From Paeniroseomonas aquatica (lineage in GTDB: Bacteria > Pseudomonadota > Alphaproteobacteria > Acetobacterales > Acetobacteraceae), in assembly GCF_030409335.1 (NCBI RefSeq), contig NZ_JAUFPN010000172.1, positions 1 through 41,501 on the forward strand: a stretch of DNA of 41,501 nucleotides, written 5' to 3'. Shown here one piece after another: positions 21,987 to 30,521 of the stretch. The position numbers were made by a program, and so were the translations under genes. Numbering within the stretch: the stretch's first letter is position 1; each line of letters starts with the position of its first letter. The notes beneath the pieces are model-generated. The model saw only the letters and a program-made list of their open reading frames with translations, had not been told where the DNA came from and made no database searches.

Positions 21987-23282
21987 CTACGAGGTGATGA
22001 ACTCGTTCCATTTCCGGGTGAGGTAGCGGTCCTCGTCCATCACCGAGTTCCAGACGGCGACATTGCCCATGCGGGTGTCGAAGCTGCCGCCGTCGCGGAC
22101 CTCGCCGGGCTTGATGGCGGGCTTGCCGAAGGGGTCGGGCAGCTGCTCGGCGGCGGGCTTGCCGTCGTACCAATAGTCCCACTCGGCGGGGGTCAGGAAC
22201 TTCTTCACGTTCTCCGGCTGCGCCGAATAGTAGCCCTGCCGCGCGATCACCGCGCCCTGGAAGCCCGAGCCGTACCAGTTGGCGTATTCGATGGCGCAGT
22301 CGCGCTTCAGCCCGGTGAGGTGCTTCATCATGCTGAGCACGTAGCCCCAGCCGCGATAGCCCTCCTTCAGCGGCTGAAAGGTGCAGGCGATGCCGCGGGT
22401 GCGCACCGCCGAGACCGCCGGCGACCACATCGACTGGATGACGACCTCGCCCGAGGCCATCAGGTTCACCGATTGGTCGAAGGTGGTCCAGAACGAGCGG
22501 AACTGGCCGCTGCGCTTGACCTCCATCATGATCGCCATGGTGCGGTCGATCTCGGCCCGGGTCATGTTGCCCTTGTTGCCGTAGGTCACGCCGCCGCGCG
22601 CCTCGACCGCCATGGCCACGTCGATGGTGCCGATTGTCGGCTGATCCTGCAGCGCGGCGCGGCCCTTGAAGACCGGGTCGAGCAGGTCGGCCCAGCTGGT
22701 CACCGGCCGGCCGGTCAGGTCGGGGCGGATGCCGAGGGTATCGGCATTGGTGACGGCCGGGATGCCGTGCAGCCACTCGCTCTCGCCGTTGACGAAGCTC
22801 TTGCCCTCGGCATCCGCCGCGTAGAGCACGCCGAAGGGCGCGATGCCCTGCGGCGAGGCGACGCGGCCATCCGGATACCTGCCCTTGGTGAACAGCGGGA
22901 TCGACTTGTCGTAGTTCGACAGCTTCGCCCGCGGCATGGCCTGCAGCACGTTGCGGCCGACCAGATACTTCAGGAAGGGCAGGCTGACGTCGGCGACGTC
23001 GATCGCCGAGGACTGCGACAGGAAGCGGTTCAGCAGGTCGGCATTCTCGCTGGCCTGCATCCGCACGGTGAAGCCGAGATCCTTCGTCGCCTGGTCGGCG
23101 ATGAGCCCGATCGCCGTCACCGGCGGACCGGCGTGCTGGATCACGATGTCCTTGATGTTCTGCGCCCAGAGGGTGGGGAAGCCGGTGAGCGCGCCGGAGC
23201 CGGCGGTGGCCCCGAGGGCGGCCTGCAACACGGTGCGCCGCGAACGGCCGGGGGCCTGCGGTCCATCGGTCGGCTTCGACAT
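21987..23282 (-). CDS. ABC importer extracellular solute-binding protein (PotD-like)
   Basis: 431 residues. Start MSKPTDGPQAPGRSRRTVLQ at 23282 has GAGG upstream; the SRRTVLQAALGATAG segment is a twin-arginine signal. The mature protein shows the fold of extracellular binding protein family 1: IVIQHAGPPVTAIGLIADQA, GFTVRMQASENADLLNRFL, SWADLLDPVFKGRAALQD, TFQPLKEGYRGWGYVLSMM and ARQGYYSAQPENVKKFLTPA. It is longer than PotD (about 350). It delivers its ligand to the two permeases encoded downstream. First gene of the operon binding protein - RutA-like - permease - permease - ATPase. A 24-bp near-palindrome lies 57 bp upstream of its start. Confidence 0.93.
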   Translation of the reverse strand: MSKPTDGPQAPGRSRRTVLQAALGATAGSGALTGFPTLWAQNIKDIVIQHAGPPVTAIGLIADQATKDLGFTVRMQASENADLLNRFLSQSSAIDVADVSLPFLKYLVGRNVLQAMPRAKLSNYDKSIPLFTKGRYPDGRVASPQGIAPFGVLYAADAEGKSFVNGESEWLHGIPAVTNADTLGIRPDLTGRPVTSWADLLDPVFKGRAALQDQPTIGTIDVAMAVEARGGVTYGNKGNMTRAEIDRTMAIMMEVKRSGQFRSFWTTFDQSVNLMASGEVVIQSMWSPAVSAVRTRGIACTFQPLKEGYRGWGYVLSMMKHLTGLKRDCAIEYANWYGSGFQGAVIARQGYYSAQPENVKKFLTPAEWDYWYDGKPAAEQLPDPFGKPAIKPGEVRDGGSFDTRMGNVAVWNSVMDEDRYLTRKWNEFITS

Positions 23283-23339
23283 CGTGCCTCCTGTTCGGTT
23301 GCGGCGACCGGGATTCCCGCGGGTGGCGACGTACCGGTG

Positions 23340-23363
23340 GCCTGGATTGGGCCCGATCCAGGC
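23340..23363. promoter_or_regulatory. 24-bp near-perfect palindrome, candidate operator
   Basis: Arms GCCTGGAT (23340-23347) and ATCCAGGC (23356-23363) flank TGGGCCCG, whose core GGGCCC is itself palindromic; over the 24 bases only one symmetric pair mismatches. It lies 57 bp upstream of the binding-protein start, where a dimeric or tetrameric regulator would be expected to act on the importer/RutA-like operon. No regulator gene is adjacent, so the identity of the regulator is unknown. Confidence 0.55.
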
Positions 23364-23380
23364 GACGGACCGGATGTCCA

Positions 23381-23392
23381 AGCCTAGCCCGC
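23381..23392 (-). repeat. 12-bp element CCAAGCCTAGCC, copy 1
   Basis: The same 12 bases recur at 24883-24894. On the minus strand it reads GGCTAGGCTTGG. Both copies lie upstream of genes for exported solute-binding proteins read on the minus strand (about 100 and 50 bp before their starts). The TAGGCT core could serve as a -10 element in a GC-rich alphaproteobacterium; no good -35 is apparent. Confidence 0.35.
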
Positions 23393-23412
23393 AGCCGATG
23401 GATGGCGGGCCG

Positions 23413-23560
23413 GTAAAATTGCATTCGAAAACAGCGTTTCGTGCTGGCCGCTCTTAATTTGAATATTTTTTAATCAAATAGGTGGAAAAATGCGCTTTTT
23501 AGGTGCTTCCCGTGCAAGTCGATCGCTGAATAAGGCTGCTTCCCGGGGGGTGTCGGCACA
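23413..23560. other. AT-rich island, probable promoter zone, between importer operon and rutA relic
   Basis: In an otherwise very GC-rich window this stretch is strikingly AT-rich, especially 23450-23500 (runs such as AATTTGAATATTTTTTAATC). It contains no convincing gene. It is the natural place for the promoter of the minus-strand importer operon, but no unique -35/-10 pair can be selected. The base composition could also mark a foreign insertion remnant. The remaining part of the gap 23283-23839 contains the palindrome at 23340, a 12-mer shared with the region upstream of the next Bug gene, and the rutA-like relic at 23634. Confidence 0.4.
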
Positions 23561-23633
23561 TCCTTGCCACGCTCTGGAAACCTAGCATTGCCGCCGTCAC
23601 CCCTACGGCCGTGGTCCCGAAGCCAAAACCCGC

Positions 23634-23725
23634 ATGGATTGCGGTACCTGCGTGCCCAACGGCGCAATGGCTGGCCGATCTCGACCACTTCGGCGCAGGA
23701 CAGGTCGGGCCTCGCGCTGAATCGG
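23634..23725 (+). pseudogene. Relic of a rutA-like gene 5' end
   Basis: ATG 23634 begins MDCGTCVPNG, comparable with [10 protein letters not shown] of the RutA-like protein encoded at 20895-21977. After loss of one base near 23664 the adjacent frame continues NGWPISTTSAQDRSGLALNR, comparable with [20 protein letters not shown]. Nucleotide identity is obvious (for example GGCTGGC-GATCTCGACCAC). Only the first about 30 codons survive, with a frameshift, on the opposite strand from the intact gene. No RutA-like sequence is seen after 23725. Confidence 0.7.
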
Positions 23726-23839
23726 CCGCAAAACCCCGGCGCTTCCAGCGAGCTGGAGATCAGCGTCGCCCAGGCCGCATCCCGGCCGGGGACAGCCGCG
23801 AGCCGGGATTTGTCCTCGGGCCTGGGCGCAGGCGGGGCG

Positions 23840-24832
23840 TCAATCCACCGTCGCGCCGGAGATCCGCACGGCCTCGGCCCATTTTTCGATCTCGCGGCGG
23901 GTGAAGGCCGTGAAAGCCTCGGGCGAGGTGCCGCCATCCGGCCGCAGGCCGGGCAGCATGGCGCCCAGCTCGAGCAGGCGCGCGCGGTAGCCCGGCTCCT
24001 TGGTGACCGCGTCGATCGCGTCGCCCAGCAAAGCCACGATCGGCGTCGGCGTCCGCACCGGGGCCTGGATGCCGAACCAGGAGGTCGCCTCGAAGCCCGG
24101 CAGGCCGCTTTCGGCGACTGTCGGAACCTCCGGCAGCGCCGCCGAGCGGGTGGCGGTGGTGACCGCGAGGGGCCGCAGGCGGCCGTCCCGGATATGGCCG
24201 ATGCAGGAGGGCATGTTGTCGCAGCCGGCATCCAGCCGGCCGGCCATCGCCTCGACCAGCATCGGCCCGGCCCCGCGGAACGGCACATGCGTCACCGCGA
24301 TGCTGCTGCGGACCTTCAGCAGTTCCATCGACATGTGCAGGCTGCCGCCGCTCCCGGCGCTGCCGTAGTTCAGCGCGCCGGGCCTTGCCCTTGCCATGGC
24401 GATGAAGTCCTGCAGCGTGTTGGCGGGCGAGCCGGGATGGACGAAGATCACGTTCGGCACCTGCATCAGCAGGCCGACCTCGGCGAAATCTTCCGGTTTC
24501 ACCGGCATGCGCGGACCAAAGAGCGTGTAGTTGATGGCGGCGTTGGCGATGTTGGTGACGTAGAGGGTGTAGCCGTCGGGCTCCGACCGGGCGACCGCCT
24601 CGGCGGCAATGTTGCCGGTCGCCCCGGGTCGGTTCTCGACCAGGAACGGCTGGCCGAGGCGCGCCGTCAGGCGCTCGGCGATCAGCCGCCCGGCGATGTC
24701 GGTGGTGCCGGCGGGCGAATAGCCGACCAGCAAGCGCACCGGCCGGGCCGGCCATGTCTGGGCGCGGGCGGCGCCGGGCGCCCAGGAGGCGAGAAGAACC
24801 GGTGCGAGCAGTTGGCGGCGGGACGGCAGCAT
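23840..24832 (-). CDS. Bug-family periplasmic solute receptor
   Basis: 330 residues. MLPSRRQLLAPVLLASWAPG is an SRR-type export signal ending near [65 protein letters not shown] and THVPFRGAGPMLVEAMAGRL are Bug hallmarks, and ALPEVPTVAESGLPGFE is the characteristic C-lobe motif. No transporter membrane genes are near. The upstream region carries the 12-bp element shared with the importer operon. It is a third orphan Bug in this window; its sequence is clearly different from the other two, so it is not a recent duplicate. Confidence 0.93.
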   Translation of the reverse strand: MLPSRRQLLAPVLLASWAPGAARAQTWPARPVRLLVGYSPAGTTDIAGRLIAERLTARLGQPFLVENRPGATGNIAAEAVARSEPDGYTLYVTNIANAAINYTLFGPRMPVKPEDFAEVGLLMQVPNVIFVHPGSPANTLQDFIAMARARPGALNYGSAGSGGSLHMSMELLKVRSSIAVTHVPFRGAGPMLVEAMAGRLDAGCDNMPSCIGHIRDGRLRPLAVTTATRSAALPEVPTVAESGLPGFEATSWFGIQAPVRTPTPIVALLGDAIDAVTKEPGYRARLLELGAMLPGLRPDGGTSPEAFTAFTRREIEKWAEAVRISGATVD

Positions 24833-24882
24833 CGTTTCCTGTGTCCTTCTTCCTTGCGGGTGCCCCGATCGGCCTGGCCAGC

Positions 24883-24894
24883 ACCAAGCCTAGC
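24883..24894 (-). repeat. 12-bp element CCAAGCCTAGCC, copy 2
   Basis: Identical to the copy at 23381-23392 and, like it, upstream of a minus-strand solute-binding-protein gene. A possible -10-like or regulatory element; see copy 1. Apart from this and the transposase relic at 25197-25301, I see no gene in 24833-25523: open frames there are low-complexity Arg/Pro/Ala translations. Confidence 0.35.
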
Positions 24895-25196
24895 CTTCGC
24901 ATCGCGCCGGCGAAATCGGCAGCATAGCCGGACATGGCTTTTCCGGCTGGGTCCAGGGCCGCGCGTCAGGCGCGCGGAGCGGATGCCCGGGCCGACCAGG
25001 ATGGCCGAGCGGGGCGCCGGCTCGGCGCCGGTCGCCGCGCCACCAGCAGGGTGCTGCCTCCTCGTTCCTGCTCCGCTCAGGCGTTTCCGCCGCGCCTTGG
25101 CCCGAGCCGTCCCCGCCCGGTCCCGCCGAACCCTCTGCCGCTCGGGGGCGGCCGGCGCCCGCCTCGCCGCTGCTGGCTTGGTGGGCCGGGCGAACC

Positions 25197-25301
25197 GCGC
25201 CTGAGCCATGTCGCGCGGTATCTCGTCACCGCCGCCTTCACGCCTTCGTGGGCGTCGCAGACGACGAGCGTCACGCCGCGGCGGGTGCGGACGAAGTCGA
25301 G
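25197..25301 (-). mobile_element. IS256-family transposase relic
   Basis: The minus strand reads LDFVRTRRGVTLVVCDAHEG then VKAAVTRYRATWLRR. This matches the IS256/Mutator-family transposase core, in which a region of the form RGL-GV-LVISDAHEGLKAAV is followed by ATWQRC; the Asp of DAHEG is the second catalytic Asp of the DDE triad (family knowledge). A stop codon lies just upstream and similarity fades after ATWLRR, where a frameshift may let the sequence continue as ARFARP. No terminal inverted repeats or target duplication could be found, so only about 35 codons are recognisable. Confidence 0.62.
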
Positions 25302-25523
25302 TCAGAAAGGCTCCGCCCCCGAACCGCCGACCGCCATGCCGAGGACCCCGCGTCGGCTGCCGCGTTCGCCGCCTCGTCCGCGGCCTTCAACGCTTCGCCT
25401 TCGCCTGCCTCATGCTCGATCAGGCCGCCCTGGTGCTTGGTCCCTGGCAGCCTCCGGGCCCAGAAAGGAATGCGGCCGCCCGCCGTCCCCGGCAGGCAGC
25501 CGATTCCTCGTGCCGCGACGGAC

Positions 25524-25784
25524 CTAGCGCGCGCCGTAATAGTAATGCCGCGGCTGGTGCCGCCAGGAATGCCGCGGCGGGGGCGGCGCATAGCGGTGCC
25601 AGTGGTGGCGCGGCGGCGCGTAGTGCGGCCGGTAGCCGTGCCGTTCGTAATGGACCGGCGTGGCGGCCTGAGCCAGGTCCGCAGCCGGCCCGGCATGGTA
25701 GGGCGCCGCGGCGGCGGGGGCGGCGCTGCCGCCCGCCGAGAGCAGGCCGAGGCCGAGGGCGGCGGCGAGGAGAAGGCTACGCAT
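25524..25784 (-). CDS. Small exported His/Tyr/Pro-rich protein
   Basis: 86 residues from ATG 25784, five bases after a perfect AGGAGG (25790-25795); ATG 25787, giving one more Met, is too close to that site. MRSLLLAAALGLGLLSAGGS is a signal peptide with probable cleavage after AAAA. The mature part (about 60 residues) is rich in His, Tyr, Pro and Arg, with repeated HY/HW/RY pairs (HYERHGYRPHYAPPRHHWHR and a tail RQPRHYYYG-like). Such short secreted proteins are common in alphaproteobacteria and have no known function; metal binding by the His residues is a guess. Monocistronic by position. Confidence 0.75.
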   Translation of the reverse strand: MRSLLLAAALGLGLLSAGGSAAPAAAAPYHAGPAADLAQAATPVHYERHGYRPHYAPPRHHWHRYAPPPPRHSWRHQPRHYYYGAR

Positions 25785-25892
25785 CATGTCCTCCTGAGGG
25801 GATGTCCGAGGCAGCAGGATGCCCTTCCGCTCGAGGCGCGATCGTGGCCGGATTGCCGCCGCCGCGGGGCAGGATGTAACGCCAGGTGAGCG

Positions 25893-26987
25893 CTAGGCCG
25901 CGGCCCTGCCGGCGCCGGCCGGTCCCCAGGACTTGAGCACCGGCAGCACCTCCTTGGCAAAGAGCCGCAGGCCGCGCTCGGCGACCTCGAAGGGGGTGCC
26001 GCCGAAGCGGAAGGCGACGTTGAGCGCGAAGTCGCCGATCGCCTGCCGCCGGGCTTCCAGGCCGCGCAGGATCCGGTCCGGCGTGCCCCAGCTCGCCGCC
26101 TGCATGAAGCCGGCGACGGCGCCCTCGAGACCGCTTTGCCGGGCGATCTCGGCCTTCTGCTGGTAGGAATCGTAGCCCTTCACCGTTTGGAAATGCTCGC
26201 CGAGGAATTCGTAGTGGTGGAAGTTGCTCTCGACGAATTTGCCCTGGTACTGCCGCGCCTCGCGCTCGGTCGCGGCGAGGTCGCTGCCGCAGACGCAGAA
26301 CTCGGTCAGCATGACCGGCGGCGGCTCGGTGCCGTGGTACTGCCGGTGCAGCGCCCGCCCGCGCTCGATCACCGGCGCCCGCAGCTCCCAGGGCCGGTCG
26401 GCGAACATGACCATGTGGGCACCGAGCCTGGCGGCCGAGGTCACCGAATCCTCGCTCGATGCGACGGCATAGATACGCCCGTCGAAGCTGCGCTGCGGCC
26501 GCGGCCGCAGCTCGACCCGCGGCTGCCTGTAGAATTTGCCGTCGCCTTCCATGAAGCCGGTCCTCAGCGCCTCGATGATCATCGGCGCCGCCTCGTCGAA
26601 GCGTTCCCGCGATTCATCCATGCTGAGGCGGAAGGCGGCGAATTCGCGCCGCGCCAGGCCGCGGCCCATGCCGAGGCGGAAGCGGCCCTTGCTGAGCAGG
26701 TCGAGCACCGCGGCATTCTCGGCGACGCGCAGCGAGTCGTGCCAGGGCAGGATGACCGCCGCGGTGCCGACGTCGATATCGGGGCAGAGCGCGGCGAGGT
26801 GGGTCATCAGCTGGATGTTGTCGGGCACGAAGGAGTAGTCGTTGAAGTGGTGCTCGGCCGACCAGAGGCAGTCGAAGCCGGACTCGGCGGCGATCCGCGC
26901 CAGCCGGATCTCCTCGTCCCAGACGCGGCTGTCGGAGCAGCCGTCCCAGCCGTAGCTGGCGAACACCATCATCATGCCGACGTCCAT
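25893..26987 (-). CDS. LLM-class flavin-dependent oxidoreductase
   Basis: 364 residues with a luciferase-like TIM barrel. MDVGMMMVFASYGWDGCSDS, IAAESGFDCLWSAEHHFNDY, IDVGTAAVILPWHDSLRVAE, LDLLSKGRFRLGMGRGLARR and a C-terminal GTPDRILRGLEARRQAIGDF are typical of the bacterial-luciferase/alkanal-monooxygenase branch, which uses reduced FMN or F420 and oxygen. It is not of the RutA type found at 20895-21977. AGGGGAG lies upstream of the ATG. No partner reductase is adjacent and the substrate cannot be inferred. It diverges from the bacteriophytochrome gene across a 345-bp gap. Confidence 0.9.
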   Translation of the reverse strand: MDVGMMMVFASYGWDGCSDSRVWDEEIRLARIAAESGFDCLWSAEHHFNDYSFVPDNIQLMTHLAALCPDIDVGTAAVILPWHDSLRVAENAAVLDLLSKGRFRLGMGRGLARREFAAFRLSMDESRERFDEAAPMIIEALRTGFMEGDGKFYRQPRVELRPRPQRSFDGRIYAVASSEDSVTSAARLGAHMVMFADRPWELRAPVIERGRALHRQYHGTEPPPVMLTEFCVCGSDLAATEREARQYQGKFVESNFHHYEFLGEHFQTVKGYDSYQQKAEIARQSGLEGAVAGFMQAASWGTPDRILRGLEARRQAIGDFALNVAFRFGGTPFEVAERGLRLFAKEVLPVLKSWGPAGAGRAAA

Positions 26988-27214
26988 GGTGCGCTCCCCT
27001 GTGTTCTGCTTGGCTCGCGGCGTCGAGGCCGGGCAGGCGAAGGCTAGATCGCATCCCGGCCGGCTTCAACAACTCCGGCGGCGCGGCCAAACCTCCGGAT
27101 GCGGCCGCAGCCTCCGGCTCGCACCGCGATTGAGCGCCGCCGCGGCCTGCGCCCAGCTGACCCCAATGTGTTGCGAATCCCCTGGCCAGGCGGCCGCGTT
27201 CCGTCTCCGGCATG

Positions 27215-27242
27215 TTGCACTTGAACCGGTTCAGGCGACAAT
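27215..27242 (+). promoter_or_regulatory. Possible bphP promoter with a 12-bp palindrome between the hexamers
   Basis: TTGCAC (27215-27220) and GACAAT (27237-27242) are 16 bp apart and resemble weak -35 and -10 hexamers. Between them lies the perfect palindrome TGAACCGGTTCA (27222-27233), well placed for a repressor. The site is about 90 bp before the GTG start of the phytochrome gene. The rest of the 345-bp gap 26988-27332, which must also hold the promoter of the divergent oxidoreductase, shows nothing else I can support. Confidence 0.35.
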
Positions 27243-27332
27243 GCGCCGACCAGGACCGCCCGCGAGACCGGCGCCGGAACCCAGGCAGGCCTGCGCCTCC
27301 GATGTCCCTGCCGACGAGCTGAGAGTGCCGAT

Positions 27333-29644
<2,312 letters not shown>

Positions 29645-29648
<4 letters not shown>

Positions 29649-30118
29649 TGCTGGCCCTCCCCGGCCAGGAGCCGGCGCTGCCCGTGGTGCTGCTCGCCGA
29701 GGACAGCGCGCACGACCGGCTGATCCTCGAGGAGGTCTTCCAGGAGGCGGGCATCGCCGCCCAGCTCCGCTTCGTCGAGGATGGCGAGGAGCTGCTGGAC
29801 TACCTCAAGCAGCGCGGCGCCTATGCCGCCGGGGCGAGCGTGGCGCCCTGGCCCGCCGTGGTGCTGCTCGACATCAACATGCCGAAGGTGAACGGGCACG
29901 AGGCGGTCCGCGCCATTCGCGCCGACCCCCTGCTGCGGGACCTGCCGGTGGTGGCGCTCTCGACCTCCGACAGCCCGAAGCAGATCGCCCTGGCCTATTC
30001 GCTCGGGGTGAATTCCTTCCTCACCAAGCCGGCCCGCTTCGCCAGCTTCGTCGAGCTCATGCGGATGTTCGGCAACTACTGGCTGCAGGGCGTGCGGCTG
30101 CCGCCGCAGCGCTCCTGA
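29645..30118 (+). CDS. Rcp1-like single-domain response regulator
   Basis: 157 residues, one receiver domain and no output domain. VVLLAEDSAHDRLILEEVFQ has the acidic pair, VVLLDINMPKVNGHEAVRAI the phospho-acceptor Asp, ALSTSDSPKQIALAYSLGVN the switch Thr/Ser region and FLTKPARF the conserved Lys. The C-terminal MFGNYWLQGVRLP resembles the tail of cyanobacterial Rcp1, partner of phytochrome Cph1. The ATG overlaps the stop of the phytochrome gene by 4 nt (ATGA), so the pair is translationally coupled and the phytochrome kinase is the likely phosphodonor. Its stop is 16 bp from the stop of the convergent photoactive yellow protein gene. Confidence 0.95.
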
Positions 30119-30134
30119 GGCCGCGCCGCCGCCG

Positions 30135-30521
30135 TCAGTCCTCGCGTTGCAGGAAGAGCCAGTACCCGCCCCCGGCGGCCGATTGCGCCCGCACCCGCAA
30201 CCCGCGCTCCGCGTCGGCGAAATCGCCGGTCCAGCCGAATTCGAGGTCGAGCCTGCCGGCCGCCAGGGCCTTGTCGATGCGGCCGCGGAAGGCCGGCGTG
30301 TCCATGCAGGACGCCACGGCGGAGAAGAAATGCAGCCCGAGGCGCGGCCGGTCGCCGGAGCCCGACAGCCGCCGCTCCGCCGCGCTGTAGAGCTGCACCA
30401 CCCCATAGGCATCCACGCGGATCGCGCCGAAGGGCAGGGCATCCAGGGCCGCGGGCGGCAGGGCTTCCACCCGCGCCGCCAGCTTGGGGTCGTCGAAGTC
30501 GGGCAGGGACGGCGCGCTCAT
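30135..30521 (-). CDS. pyp: Photoactive yellow protein (blue-light sensor, PAS fold)
   Basis: 128 residues (Halorhodospira PYP has 125). LDALPFGAIRVDAYGVVQLY followed by SAAERRLSG aligns with [20 protein letters not shown] and NAAEGDITG of PYP, and VASCMDTPAFRGRIDKALAA with [20 protein letters not shown]. With a constant offset of three, Tyr45, Glu49 and Cys72 match PYP Tyr42, Glu46 and Cys69, the residues that hydrogen-bond to and covalently bind p-coumaric acid; Ser53 replaces Thr50 and the position of Arg52 is Ser55. The end YWLFLQRED also matches. It is cytoplasmic and overlaps the preceding hybrid-kinase gene by 4 nt, so it is probably co-expressed with it. Genes for chromophore supply (tyrosine ammonia-lyase, coumarate-CoA ligase) are not in the window. 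Confidence 0.88.
   Translation of the reverse strand: MSAPSLPDFDDPKLAARVEALPPAALDALPFGAIRVDAYGVVQLYSAAERRLSGSGDRPRLGLHFFSAVASCMDTPAFRGRIDKALAAGRLDLEFGWTGDFADAERGLRVRAQSAAGGGYWLFLQRED

Noticed and set aside
23840-25204. Plus-strand open frame opposite the third Bug gene
   Set aside because: Only its segment at 23666-23725 resembles a protein (the rutA relic); the rest is the mirror of the Bug gene.
25208-25889. Open frames of about 210-220 codons on the plus strand
   Set aside because: Arg/Pro/Ala-rich translation, antisense to the small exported protein with its strong ribosome site and to the IS256 relic.
27200-27245. PpsR/CrtJ-type site (TGT-N12-ACA) upstream of bphP
   Set aside because: TGT and ACA are present, but 22 bases rather than 12 separate them.
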